Of a stretch of DNA of 64,000 nucleotides, positions 56,263-64,000 are shown piece by piece. A model generated the notes under the pieces. That model was not told the DNA's origin. It did not search any database and worked only from the letters and a program-made list of their open reading frames with translations. A program made the position numbers and the translations under genes. The first letter of the stretch is position 1, and each line of letters begins with the position of its first letter. The stretch is from positions 62,001 through 126,000 of the forward strand of contig CADECY010000002.1 in assembly GCA_902825945.1 (NCBI GenBank). Reading direction: 5' to 3'. The DNA comes from an uncultured Acidobacteriota bacterium. GTDB lineage: Bacteria > Acidobacteriota > Terriglobia > Bryobacterales > Bryobacteraceae.

Positions 56263-56747
56263 AGAACGGGAAGCCGCGCGCCTCGAGGCGCTGTTGATCC
56301 TCGAGATCAAGGTGCCGCAACTGCCAGAAGACGGCGCGGGCTTGTGGACGGCGTTCGCGCGGGCCTGGCCGTTCGTGGCATTTTCGCGAGCCTCGTGACG
56401 ATCCTTGAGTTCCTGTCGCTGGTGCGCGGAGCCGATTCGCCGCTGTTGTTCGCCAATGGCCGGTTGCTGCTGATGGTGACCTTCGTGCCGTTTCCGGCGC
56501 CATTCTTTCGCGGAACGTTCTTCGCCCGCGAGCATCGCGTTCCAGTACTACTGGCATGCGGCCGCTTGGAGGCGCCGGCTGATTCGTGACGAAGTACCGG
56601 ACTCGGTGTTGCGCCGGCTGGCCGAGCCGAGTGGTTCGGATTCGCGGTCTATCTGACTTCGACGATCCTCGCCTTGCGCCATTCGACGGCGCGCTGGGTG
56701 CCGTGGGCAACGCTTGCTATTCAGGCGCGCCTACGCGCGACACTCCG
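56263..56747 (+). pseudogene. Decayed TMEM175/DUF1211 potassium-channel gene
   Basis: Three fragments in different frames match successive parts of the TMEM175 family: REAARLEALLILEIKVPQL and LWTAFARAWPFVAF (first half of the channel; the FSDGVFAIAIT-like segment that should follow RLEA is deleted), then LVRGADSPLLFANGRLLLM with VTFVPFPAPFF (middle spans), then WFGFAVYLTSTILAL near the end. In-frame stops (for example the TGA near 56397) and frameshifts separate the pieces, so the gene cannot make a full protein. TMEM175 proteins are lysosomal or bacterial K+ channels. The remnant begins right at the stop of the thioesterase. Confidence 0.75.
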
Positions 56748-58373
56748 CTACTCGGCCCGGACCGCTTCCAGTCTCCGCGCCCGCTGCCAAGCCAGCCGGT
56801 CTCTCCACTCCTGGTTCAAGGTCGACAGCGCGGCCCACCAGTATCCCGCCACCATGATCGACAGCAGCGGAACTGCAAGAAAGTTGTAGGTATCGAACGC
56901 ATAGAAGACCATGAACGCGAACCATGCGCCGATACCCAGCTCGATATACGGCAGCCAGCCGGACTTGCTCCGGTACTTCGCCGGCGCAGCGGATTTCTTC
57001 TTCTCACCCGGCGTGCCCGCGATCGCGTATTTCGGTGTGCGGGCGAACGCCGTCTTGACGCCGAGAAGGGCCTCGATCACCGCGCGGGTGTTGATCACCG
57101 TGAGCGCGGCACCGGCAGCCATCAGCACGGGCATCATCAGCACGGCTCTTGGCCAACTGCGCCGTTCGCGCTCGCGCTGGGCCACGATGTAGAACACCAC
57201 CACCGATCCGAACGTCGCCATCAGCAGTGGCGTGTCGACGAGGAGCAACTGTTGCCAGCCGACGTAGAAGCGCACGATCATCACCGGCAGCATCATCGCG
57301 GTGACGATGATCATGAGCGGGTAGGTGATGTTCGGGGTGAGGTGGCAGAAGGCTTCGAGCTTCACCTTGAAGGGAGCTTCCGACTTCAGGATCCGCATCA
57401 GCAGCTTGATCGCGACCTGCGTCAGGCCCTTGGCCCAGCGCGACTGCTGGATTTGGAAGCCGTGGGTCTCGACGGGCAGTTCCGACGGGCACTCGACATC
57501 AGGAACGTAGGCGAACTTCCAGCCCTTCAGTTGGGCCCGGTAGCTGAGGTCCGAGTCTTCGGTCAGCGTGTCGTGTTCCCAGCCGCCCGAATCACGGATC
57601 ATCGCGATGCGCAGGATTCCAGCCGTGCCGTTGAAGTTGAAAAAGAGCCCTTCGCGGAAACGAGCGTTGTGTTCGAGGACGAAGTGTCCGTCGAGCAGCA
57701 TTCCCTGGACCTCGGTCAACAGGTTGTAATAGCGGTTTAGGTAGCTCCAGCGCGTCTGCACCATGCCGATTTCGGGATCGGTGAAGTAGTGAATGGTGCG
57801 ATGGAGGAAATCGCGCGGGATCAGGAAGTCGGCATCGAAGACGGCGGTGAATTCACCGGTCGCGGTCTTCAGCCCTTCCTCGAGGGCGCCCGCCTTGAAG
57901 CCGTGGCGGTTGGTGCGGTGAATGTAGTCGACCGGAAAGCCCTGCGCGCGGTATTCGGTGCAGAGCCGCTCGGTGAAGGGATGCGTGTCGTCGGTCGAAT
58001 CGTCAAGCACCTGGATCTGCAGGCGGTCCATCGGATAGTCGATCTTGGTGACGGACTCGAGCAGGCGCTCGACCACGAACCGCTCGTTGTACAGCGGAAG
58101 CTGGATGGTGACGCGCGGCAGGTCGGCGAAGCGTGCCTTCGGTTGCGGCTGCGGTTTCCGGCGATGCTTGAAGTAGGTCCAGATCACTTCATAACGGTGC
58201 ATTCCGTAGATGGCGAGAATCGCCATCAGGATAAAGTAGGGAATGAGCAGCGCGTAGTCGAACCAGACGAGCTGATGCACGCCGTCGAAGGTGTCGTCGA
58301 ACAGGGCCTTCTCGAGCTGGTCGCGCCACGAAGTGGCGAGCAGGAACGCGAATGGCAGGCTACTCAGGGACAT
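56748..58373 (-). CDS. Processive GT2 glycosyltransferase, cellulose/chitin-synthase-like
   Basis: This 541-residue protein has two N-terminal membrane spans, a cytosolic GT2 domain (about 90-350) and about four C-terminal spans. The catalytic signature set is complete: first Asp in VLDDSTDDTH, DxD in AVFDADFLIP, TED in LTEDSDLSYR and QxxRW in QQSRWAKG. QxxRW marks processive polymer synthases. No PilZ domain is present, so direct control by the cyclic-di-GMP made elsewhere in the window is not indicated. It is divergent from the GT-C-like gene with a three-base gap; together they may build an exopolysaccharide or glycolipid. Confidence 0.9.
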   Translation of the reverse strand: MSLSSLPFAFLLATSWRDQLEKALFDDTFDGVHQLVWFDYALLIPYFILMAILAIYGMHRYEVIWTYFKHRRKPQPQPKARFADLPRVTIQLPLYNERFVVERLLESVTKIDYPMDRLQIQVLDDSTDDTHPFTERLCTEYRAQGFPVDYIHRTNRHGFKAGALEEGLKTATGEFTAVFDADFLIPRDFLHRTIHYFTDPEIGMVQTRWSYLNRYYNLLTEVQGMLLDGHFVLEHNARFREGLFFNFNGTAGILRIAMIRDSGGWEHDTLTEDSDLSYRAQLKGWKFAYVPDVECPSELPVETHGFQIQQSRWAKGLTQVAIKLLMRILKSEAPFKVKLEAFCHLTPNITYPLMIIVTAMMLPVMIVRFYVGWQQLLLVDTPLLMATFGSVVVFYIVAQRERERRSWPRAVLMMPVLMAAGAALTVINTRAVIEALLGVKTAFARTPKYAIAGTPGEKKKSAAPAKYRSKSGWLPYIELGIGAWFAFMVFYAFDTYNFLAVPLLSIMVAGYWWAALSTLNQEWRDRLAWQRARRLEAVRAE

Positions 58374-58376
58374 GAA

Positions 58377-59618
58377 GTGAAGACAATCTCCGTTGTGTTG
58401 TCAGGCCTCGGCTTGGAACTCATCTACTGGGGCATTCGCAGTACCGGGGCTGACGCGATCGGAGCGTTGGTAGGCCTCCTTGTTGCCGCCTCTTTATTTT
58501 ACATCCTGGCATGCTACCGGGGCGCTACCCACAATCGGGGGATGGTACTCGGATTCGCACTGATCCACAGAATGACGGTTTGGACGCTGCCTCCGGAGCT
58601 CTCCGATGATCTCTACAGATATCGGTGGGAAGCGCAAATTCAGGAGGCTGGAGGGAATCCCTACACCGCGCGGCCAAACGATCCGGAGTGGGCACGCCTG
58701 TACGATGTCCCTCCCGGACGCATTCCGACCCCGGATGTCCCCGCTGGATATGGTCCCCTGCAAACACTGATGCAACGGGCCGCGCTCGGATTCACCGAAC
58801 TGGTGTCGACCGATCCCGTGACGCAGGCCATTTGGATGAAACTCCCTTCCGTCCTCGGCGATCTCGCCATACTTGCGATGCTCGCCCGCCAACCGTGGCT
58901 GATCGTCTACGCGTGGTGTCCCGCGGCCGTGATCGAATTCGGATGGAGCGGGCACAATGACGGACTCGTACTTGCATTCGTCGTGGCCGCGTGGCGGTGG
59001 GCGAGTTGGGAGGCGCTCGGTGCGGCGATCGCGCTCAAGTGGTGGCCGGTTCTGCTGATCCCGGCGCTGTGGATGCGTGCCCCGTCCTGGCGGCTCGCCG
59101 CGATCCCCGCCATTCTCGCGGTCACGGCGATTCCGTACATCCCGCCCGACTGGCGCGACCTCGTCCACAACGCCCGCTACATGTCCGGCTACGTCGGCGG
59201 CTGGCGCAACAACGACAGCCTCTACTCGATCACGCTCTGGCTCGCGGGCGGGCGCGAGTATCCGGCCAAGTACGCGAGCTTCGCCATGCTCGGTTCCGTG
59301 ACGCTATGGATGGCATGGCGCTGGCCGCTCGAACGCGCCTGGCTCGGAACGGCGGCGGCGGCACTGCTGCTCTCGACGAACTGCCATCCTTGGTACGTCA
59401 CCTGGATGCTGCCGATGATGGCGATCATCGGACCGTGGCCGCCGCTGCTGCTTTGGATCGGTCTGATGCCGCTCGCCTATCGCGGACTGGTCTCGTGGCG
59501 CGTACTCGGCGAATGGGAGGGTTCGACGCCCGAACGCTGGTACATCTTCGGACCCGTGCTCGCACTGCTCGCTTTGTACACTGGGAAATCGCTATGGACA
59601 CGCGTGCGTTCCTCGTAA
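58377..59618 (+). CDS. GT-C-like membrane glycosyltransferase (DUF2029/mannosyltransferase type)
   Basis: The GTG at 58377 gives 413 residues with about ten membrane spans; no earlier in-frame ATG makes sense because the divergent GT2 starts at 58373. The acidic motif DDLYRYRWEAQIQEAGGNPY after the second span is typical of polyprenol-linked sugar transferases whose active site faces the periplasm. Later motifs include WSGHNDG and KWWPVLLIPA. An AGGGA ribosome site lies seven bases upstream. It overlaps the next permease gene by 25 bases. The donor is probably a lipid-linked hexose. Confidence 0.83.
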   Translation: MKTISVVLSGLGLELIYWGIRSTGADAIGALVGLLVAASLFYILACYRGATHNRGMVLGFALIHRMTVWTLPPELSDDLYRYRWEAQIQEAGGNPYTARPNDPEWARLYDVPPGRIPTPDVPAGYGPLQTLMQRAALGFTELVSTDPVTQAIWMKLPSVLGDLAILAMLARQPWLIVYAWCPAAVIEFGWSGHNDGLVLAFVVAAWRWASWEALGAAIALKWWPVLLIPALWMRAPSWRLAAIPAILAVTAIPYIPPDWRDLVHNARYMSGYVGGWRNNDSLYSITLWLAGGREYPAKYASFAMLGSVTLWMAWRWPLERAWLGTAAAALLLSTNCHPWYVTWMLPMMAIIGPWPPLLLWIGLMPLAYRGLVSWRVLGEWEGSTPERWYIFGPVLALLALYTGKSLWTRVRSS

Positions 59619-62600
59619 AGTCTCTACGTCACTACTGGCGTACGAATCTGGCGGTGATTCTCGGCGTCGCCACGGCTTCGGCGGTGCTGGCCGGAGCGCT
59701 GCTCGTGGGAGCATCTGTCCGCGGCAGCTTACGGCGGCTGGCTCTCGAGCGAATCGGCAATACCGATACGGTCATTCGCGCGGGCGCGCTCTTCCGCGAA
59801 CCGCTGGCGAACAACCTGGGCGGCGTTCCGATGATCGTGCTCGAGGGACTCGTGACGCATCAGCAGAGCGGACGCCGCGCGCGTGGTGTTTCGGTCTATG
59901 GCGTCGATGATCGCTTCTGGCAGTTCCACGGGAAACCCTCGCCCGGCATCTCCGGGCGCGAAACCGCGCTGACCGCGCCGCTCGCGGCCGAACTCGGCGC
60001 GTCGCCGAACGACACGATTCTGTTGCGTCTGGAAAAGCCTTCCGATATTCCGGCGGAGTCCGTCTTCGGGCGCAAGGAAGAGTCCGCGCCGACGATCCGT
60101 CTGACGATGAAAGCAGCGAGCGCGTTCGAGTTTGCGCTGAGTCCGATGCAGACTGGCGTGAAAGCGATCTACGTGCCGTTGTCGCGATTGCAACGGGAGA
60201 TCGGCGCGCAGGCGCGCGCCAACACGATCCTGTTGCCGCAAGGCGTGACGGCACCCGAACAGAAGTTGAAGGATGTGTTCGCGCTCGAGGATCTCGGCAT
60301 CCGGCTGCGCGGGCTTCCCGAAGCGGGCACGGTGCAACTCGACACGTTGAGCGGAGTCCTCTCGGACCGGCTCGCGGAAACGGCATCGAACGCGACGCGG
60401 GAACTCGGCATGCCCTCGCTTCCGGCCATGACTTATCTCGCGACGGCGATGAGGGTGAACGGCAAGGAAGTTCCGTATTCGCTGGTGGCGGCCGTGCCGC
60501 TCGATTCGGTGACGCAGGCCGAGGCCGGCGAGAACTCGATCGTTCTCAACGAGTGGACGCAGCGCGATCTCGGCGCGCGCCCCGGCGACACGCTCACGAT
60601 GGAGTACATGGTGTGGCAAGACGACGGCCGGCTCATGAACGAGAAGGCCGAGTTCAGCGTCGCGGGTTCCGTGCCGATTCGCGGGCTCGCGGCCGACCGG
60701 CAACTGGCGCCCGAGTATCCGGGCATCACGGATGCCGACAATGTCGCCGATTGGAATCCGCCGTTCCCGATGGATCTCGGCAAGATCCGGCGCAAGGACG
60801 AAGACTATTGGGACACGTACAAGACCACGCCCAAGGCGTTCGTCTCGCTGGCGCGCGCGCAAAAGCTGTGGCGTTCGCGCTGGGGAAAAGTCACGACGCT
60901 GCGCTTCACGCCGGCGTCGCTCGCCAACGAAGGGCTCGACAAGGCGACGCAAGAGATGCGCATCAAGCTGCGGAATGGGCTCGACCCGGCCGAGAACGGG
61001 ATGGCGGTGATTCCACTGCGCAAGCTGAGTCTCGAATCGTCGCGCGGCGCCACCGACTTCGGCGAGTACTTCGTCTATTTCAGCTTCTTCCTGATGTCGT
61101 CGGCACTCTTGCTCGCGGGCCTCTTCTTCCGGCTGGGCGTAGAGCAGCGATACACGGAAGTGGGATTGCTGCGCGCGATCGGCTTCGCTCCCGATCGCAT
61201 TCAGCGGTTGTTCCTCGGTGAAGGCGTGATCCTCGCGCTGGTGGGTGGCGTGATCGGCGCGATCGGCGCGGTGGGTTACGCGGCTCTCGTGCTCTACGGG
61301 CTGGGAACGTGGTGGGTGGATGCGGTGGGGACGCGGGAACTCGGACTGACGGTGAGTCCCTTGCACCTTCTGGGCGGTGTGTTCGGCGGTGTGGCGGCGG
61401 CGGTGGCCGCGGTGGTGCTGACGCTGCGTGGAATCCGCGCGATCAGTCCGCGGCGCCTGCTCGCCGGCGCGACCGAAGCATCGGAGACATCGGGCGTCGC
61501 GCAGGCAACGCGAAGCCGCACTGTCGCGCTTGCATTCGGCGGAATCGGAATCGTGCTGCTCGCGGCGGCCGGAATGAAAGCGATTCCGGCGGTGGCGGGA
61601 TTCTTCGGCGCTGGTTTCGTGATGCTGGTGGCGCTGTTGGCGCTGTTCCGCTCGCGGCTGGCGGCGAGCCTGCGCGATCTCGTTTCGACTACGCCGCGCT
61701 TTGCGTTCCGAAACGCCGGGCACCGTCCCGGACGCACGGTGCTTTCGGCGGCGTTGATTGCTTCGGCCACGTTCCTCATCGTCTCAGTGGAGTCGTTCCG
61801 GCGCGGAAGCGGTGCGGTGGATCTCGATCCGAAGTCCGGCTCGGGCGGCTATCCGCTGATGGCGGAGTCGGTTCGGCCGATTTACTACAACCTGAATGAC
61901 GCAAGCGCGCGGGAGAATCTGAATCTGCCGGCGGACAAGGATCTGAGCTTCGTGCCGTTCCGGTTGCGCCCTGGCGATGACGCGAGTTGCCTGAATCTCT
62001 ACGAGCCGCGCAATCCGCGGATTCTGGGCGCGCCCGCTTCGCTCGCGGATCGCTTTTCGTTCGACTGGAAGCTGCTCCAGCAGACTCTGCCGGACGGCGT
62101 GGTTCCGGCAGTGGCGGATGCGAACTCGCTCGCCTACGTACTGCACAAGAGTATCGGTGACGAGGTGAAGCTTCCGAACGGTGCCCGGTTGAAGATCGTG
62201 GGCGCGCTGAGCGACAGCGTGTTCCAGAGCGAGATCCTGATCTCGGAGCGGAACTTCGTCAACCTCTTCCCGAGCGAGCAAGGGTTCCGTGTGTTCCTGA
62301 TCGGCGCGCCTGCGGCTTCGATGACCAAACTCACCGCGGACATCGAGAATGCCCTCGCGGATCACGGTTTCGATGTGATCTCAACCGGCGAGAAGCTCGC
62401 CTCGTTCCATCGCGTGGAGAACACCTACCTTTCGACGTTCCAGTCGCTCGGCGCGCTGGGCCTGTTGCTCGGCACGATCGGGCTGGCGGCCGTGCTGTTC
62501 CGCAACGTGCTCGAGCGGCGGCGCGAGATGGCGCTGCTCACCGCGGTGGGCTACAGCCAGTCCGATCTGTCATCGCTCGTGTTGCGCGAAAACGTGATCC

Positions 62601-62806
62601 TGCTGGTGGCGGGATTGGCCGCGGGCGCTGGATCAGCGGCGTTGGCGATCGCGCCGGTGATCGCGAGCCGGGGGGCGCACTTCTCGCTGCTCTCACTGGG
62701 AAGCATGCTGCTTGCTGTACTGCTCACCGGACTCGCCGCCACATGGATTGCGACGAGGCTGGCCTTGCGGTTGCCGGTCGTGGCCGCGCTACGTGCTGGA
62801 AGCTGA
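59594..62806 (+). CDS. Large ABC-type permease with two FtsX domains
   Basis: This 1,070-residue protein has an N-terminal membrane anchor (VILGVATASAVLAGALLVGA), a large extracytoplasmic MacB-like region (about 40-490), then three clustered spans of an FtsX domain (YFVYFSFFLMSSALLLAGLF with EVGLLRAIGFAPDRIQRLFL), a second extracytoplasmic part, and a final FtsX domain (LLTAVGYSQSDLSSLVLREN). Such permeases pair with a separate ABC ATPase in lipoprotein or exported-molecule trafficking, but no ATPase is adjacent; its partner may be elsewhere. It starts within the 3' end of the GT-C-like gene, so both are coupled. Confidence 0.87.
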   Translation: MDTRAFLVKSLRHYWRTNLAVILGVATASAVLAGALLVGASVRGSLRRLALERIGNTDTVIRAGALFREPLANNLGGVPMIVLEGLVTHQQSGRRARGVSVYGVDDRFWQFHGKPSPGISGRETALTAPLAAELGASPNDTILLRLEKPSDIPAESVFGRKEESAPTIRLTMKAASAFEFALSPMQTGVKAIYVPLSRLQREIGAQARANTILLPQGVTAPEQKLKDVFALEDLGIRLRGLPEAGTVQLDTLSGVLSDRLAETASNATRELGMPSLPAMTYLATAMRVNGKEVPYSLVAAVPLDSVTQAEAGENSIVLNEWTQRDLGARPGDTLTMEYMVWQDDGRLMNEKAEFSVAGSVPIRGLAADRQLAPEYPGITDADNVADWNPPFPMDLGKIRRKDEDYWDTYKTTPKAFVSLARAQKLWRSRWGKVTTLRFTPASLANEGLDKATQEMRIKLRNGLDPAENGMAVIPLRKLSLESSRGATDFGEYFVYFSFFLMSSALLLAGLFFRLGVEQRYTEVGLLRAIGFAPDRIQRLFLGEGVILALVGGVIGAIGAVGYAALVLYGLGTWWVDAVGTRELGLTVSPLHLLGGVFGGVAAAVAAVVLTLRGIRAISPRRLLAGATEASETSGVAQATRSRTVALAFGGIGIVLLAAAGMKAIPAVAGFFGAGFVMLVALLALFRSRLAASLRDLVSTTPRFAFRNAGHRPGRTVLSAALIASATFLIVSVESFRRGSGAVDLDPKSGSGGYPLMAESVRPIYYNLNDASARENLNLPADKDLSFVPFRLRPGDDASCLNLYEPRNPRILGAPASLADRFSFDWKLLQQTLPDGVVPAVADANSLAYVLHKSIGDEVKLPNGARLKIVGALSDSVFQSEILISERNFVNLFPSEQGFRVFLIGAPAASMTKLTADIENALADHGFDVISTGEKLASFHRVENTYLSTFQSLGALGLLLGTIGLAAVLFRNVLERRREMALLTAVGYSQSDLSSLVLRENVILLVAGLAAGAGSAALAIAPVIASRGAHFSLLSLGSMLLAVLLTGLAATWIATRLALRLPVVAALRAGS

Positions 62807-62815
62807 TCGGGAACT

Positions 62816-62889
62816 TGGCTGGGAGGCAGGGACTCGAACCCCGATACGCAGATCCAGAGTCTGCAGTCTTACCATTAGACGACCTCCCA
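62816..62889 (-). tRNA. tRNA-Gln (anticodon CUG)
   Basis: The minus strand folds as a full cloverleaf: acceptor stem TGGGAGG pairing with CCTCCCA, anticodon stem GCAGA/TCTGC with loop CTCTGGA giving anticodon CTG, and T arm GGGGTTCGAGTCCC. The weak U1-A72 pair and discriminator G are characteristic of bacterial tRNA-Gln, and the 3' CCA is encoded. It reads CAG codons. Confidence 0.95.
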
Positions 62890-62895
62890 GTATTT

Positions 62896-62982
62896 TGGTG
62901 CGGATGAGAGGACTTGAACCTCCACTCCCTTGCGAGAACTAGAACCTGAATCTAGCGCGTCTGCCAGTTCCGCCACATCCGC
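62896..62982 (-). tRNA. tRNA-Leu (anticodon CAG)
   Basis: The 87-base minus-strand sequence has acceptor GCGGATG/CATCCGC, an anticodon loop TTCAGGT on a CTAGA/TCTAG stem (anticodon CAG, reading CUG), a long variable arm as in type II tRNAs, T arm GAGGTTCAAGTCCTC, and an encoded CCA. It lies six bases from the tRNA-Gln and is transcribed first. Confidence 0.95.
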
Positions 62983-63061
62983 ACGGATATGCCGTCCAAT
63001 TTCTATTCTGGCTTGCTCTTCACCGCGTTGTCAAACGCACGCGTCGTATACTGGAGTCGGA

Positions 63062-63532
63062 ATGAGCGAAGTCGTCTACCGGTCCGAAGTCCGCGTTGAA
63101 CGGGTTCGGGGGCCATTGCGCAAGGCAACCATTCCGGGCGAGGCCGAGCCGGTTCACTTTTGCGTGCATGGCGCGATCGCCGAGCACTACAAGGTTCCGC
63201 CGGACGCCTTTCCGCGACACGCGACTACGATCGATTACCTGGTTTCGTCGGCCGTCGGTTGACTGGTGGGCACCTTCGGGGGCGCGCTGGAGGCGCGTCA
63301 AATTTCTGCTTCAGGCGGGCGGCTGGTTGGCGAGGGCATTGGCGAGATCGAGAAGGAAGACAATGTGCTCGTCGTGCGGCGGATTCACGTGAACCTCCGG
63401 CTGAAGGCCGAGGAGCAGCATCGTCTGACGGCGGAACGGACTCACAGCGTGTTCGCCAATCATTGCCCGATCTACCGGACCTTGTCGCCGGCGATCGCGA
63501 TTACGACGGAACTGGCGTTCGAGCCGGTCTAA
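63062..63532 (+). CDS. OsmC-family protein with predicted selenocysteine (in-frame TGA at 63260)
   Basis: The frame opened by the ATG at 63062 (ribosome site GGAG, five bases upstream) reads through one TGA (63260-63262) to TAA at 63532, giving 156 residues with residue 67 encoded by TGA. Before it: RVERVRGPLRKATIPGE, DYLVSSAVG. After it: LVGTFGGALEARQI, EIEKEDNVLVVRRIHV, HSVFANHCPIYRTL. In OsmC peroxiredoxin-like proteins a conserved reactive Cys sits in this central helix, just where the TGA is; the second conserved Cys is present at 135. With selenocysteine there, the enzyme would reduce organic hydroperoxides. A hairpin fitting a bacterial SECIS follows. A nonsense mutation cannot be excluded but the downstream frame shows no decay. 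Confidence 0.78.
63281..63299 (+). promoter_or_regulatory. Candidate bacterial SECIS hairpin
   Basis: In the mRNA, GGCGCGC (63281-63287) pairs over seven base pairs with GCGCGUC (63293-63299), with one G-U pair. The 5-base loop UGGAG has a G at its second position. The loop begins 26 bases after the TGA, within the 16-37-base range usual for bacterial SECIS elements. Local G+C is high, so chance folding is possible. Confidence 0.6.
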
Positions 63533-64000
63533 CGCGCGGTCTTCTTCTTCGCGTTGGGTTTCCGCTTCGGCAGAGGGGTGAACATGGCGTTCACCGCGTC
63601 CGCCGAAAATGCTTCCGGGTCGAACCGCCCTGGCCACCTCAGCGCGCTCTTGTGGTCCGGGTGATCCGGATCGGCGAGTGCATCCAGGAGGTCGTAGTAG
63701 CCCCAGACGCCGCCGCAATCCTCCGGCGGACAGGCTCGCGCGCCGCCGATGCAAGACGCGATTGACTCCATGGGGGCCACCGGCAGAATCTTCTCGAGCA
63801 CCAGATTATGGGTCCAATCGTCGCCGAAGTCGTACACATAGCGAGCCTTGCTTTTCACCCCGGTAAACAGATCGCCGACCGTCGCCTTGCTTTCGTCCTC
63901 CGGCCCGGCGCCATCATCCCATGGGTCGTCGAAACGGTTCCTCGGACCCCACGTGATACCCCGCGCCACGAACTCGTGCAAGTGCCCCCCAAGCCACCCC
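63529..64000 (-). CDS. Plasmid pRiA4b ORF-3-like protein (5' end missing)
   Basis: The frame runs in from the window edge (GWLGGHLHEF, matching the family's GW..xHLHEF signature), continues with SKARYVYDFGDDWTHNLVLE and CIGGARACPPEDCGGVWGY, and ends in a basic tail (KRKPNAKKKTAR). These are hallmarks of the IS1096/pRiA4b ORF-3 family, found on plasmids, insertion sequences and chromosomes; function unknown, though the cysteine cluster CPPEDC suggests metal binding. Its stop overlaps the stop of the OsmC gene. About 156 C-terminal residues are present. Confidence 0.9.
   Translation of the reverse strand, partial: GWLGGHLHEFVARGITWGPRNRFDDPWDDGAGPEDESKATVGDLFTGVKSKARYVYDFGDDWTHNLVLEKILPVAPMESIASCIGGARACPPEDCGGVWGYYDLLDALADPDHPDHKSALRWPGRFDPEAFSADAVNAMFTPLPKRKPNAKKKTAR

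Noticed and set aside
53165..56710. A 1,181-residue protein starting near 56710 for sugar-dehydrogenase copy 3
   Set aside because: The extra 300 residues are antisense to the thioesterase and the TMEM175 relic; a signal peptide starts exactly at 55807.
59729..61723. 664-codon minus-strand frame within the permease region
   Set aside because: Rich in Arg and His as expected of antisense frames at high G+C. The + strand permease has clear FtsX domains.
63028..63052. TTGTCA...TATACT promoter before the OsmC gene
   Set aside because: The spacer is only 13 bases, too short for a normal sigma-70 promoter.

Overview
The window looks like chromosomal DNA from an acidobacterium of the Solibacter/Bryobacter type (Acidobacteriota, Bryobacterales). 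This is inferred from gene content: very long TonB-dependent receptors with an N-terminal carboxypeptidase-regulatory domain, a Ser/Thr kinase carrying a TolB-like propeller, a DUF1549/DUF1553 + DUF1501 + sulfatase-modifying-factor operon, secreted PQQ-type sugar dehydrogenase-like proteins with fibronectin-like tails, and uniformly high G+C. I see no prophage, CRISPR array, transposase or rRNA. The only RNA genes I find are two tRNAs near the right end.

Layout. 1-3300: DesK/NarL-type two-component pair (regulator cut by the window edge), divergent from an exported serine hydrolase and a small exported protein. 3300-10150: a leftward block with a TonB-dependent receptor, a CocE-type hydrolase, a molybdopterin oxidoreductase and its cytochrome b partner. 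10160-16400: MFS transporter, D-2-hydroxyacid dehydrogenase, a Wzt-like protein with a decayed ATPase domain, a beta-helix lipoprotein, a methyltransferase and a small frameshifted exported protein. 16440-23720: a metallohydrolase, an HNH nuclease pair, a truncated kinase fragment beside a full-length kinase, an unknown exported protein and a GNAT acetyltransferase. 23813-30787: one 7-kb gene for a subtilisin with seven beta-repeats and four LamG modules. 30790-38150: S4/Hsp15 and ABC-F proteins, the DUF1549-DUF1501-SUMF1 operon and an AlbA_2 regulator. 38167-47150: a second TonB-dependent receptor, an NAD-dependent reductase plus sulfotransferase pair, a REC-GGDEF diguanylate cyclase, and ilvD. 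47200-56750: three tandem sugar-dehydrogenase-like paralogues, a thioesterase, a relic of that thioesterase and a decayed TMEM175-type channel. 56748-62806: a processive GT2, a GT-C-like mannosyltransferase and a large FtsX-type permease. 62816-64000: tRNA-Gln(CUG), tRNA-Leu(CAG), an OsmC-family gene with an in-frame TGA, and a partial pRiA4b ORF-3-like gene.

Main discoveries. (1) The OsmC-family gene at 63062-63532 is open on both sides of one in-frame TGA, which sits where the family has its reactive cysteine. A hairpin that fits bacterial SECIS rules follows it, and the second conserved cysteine is present, so this is a strong selenocysteine candidate. (2) Two neighbouring sugar-dehydrogenase paralogues share a 1,460-bp direct repeat, identical everywhere I compared it, covering exactly their C-terminal halves, while their N-terminal halves have diverged. 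That points to gene conversion. (3) A relic thioesterase 5' end between them shows that the original duplication unit included the divergent neighbour. (4) A Wzt-like protein keeps its carbohydrate-binding domain but has lost the Walker A lysine, the signature motif and the catalytic glutamate. (5) Decayed TMEM175 and kinase genes record recent gene loss.
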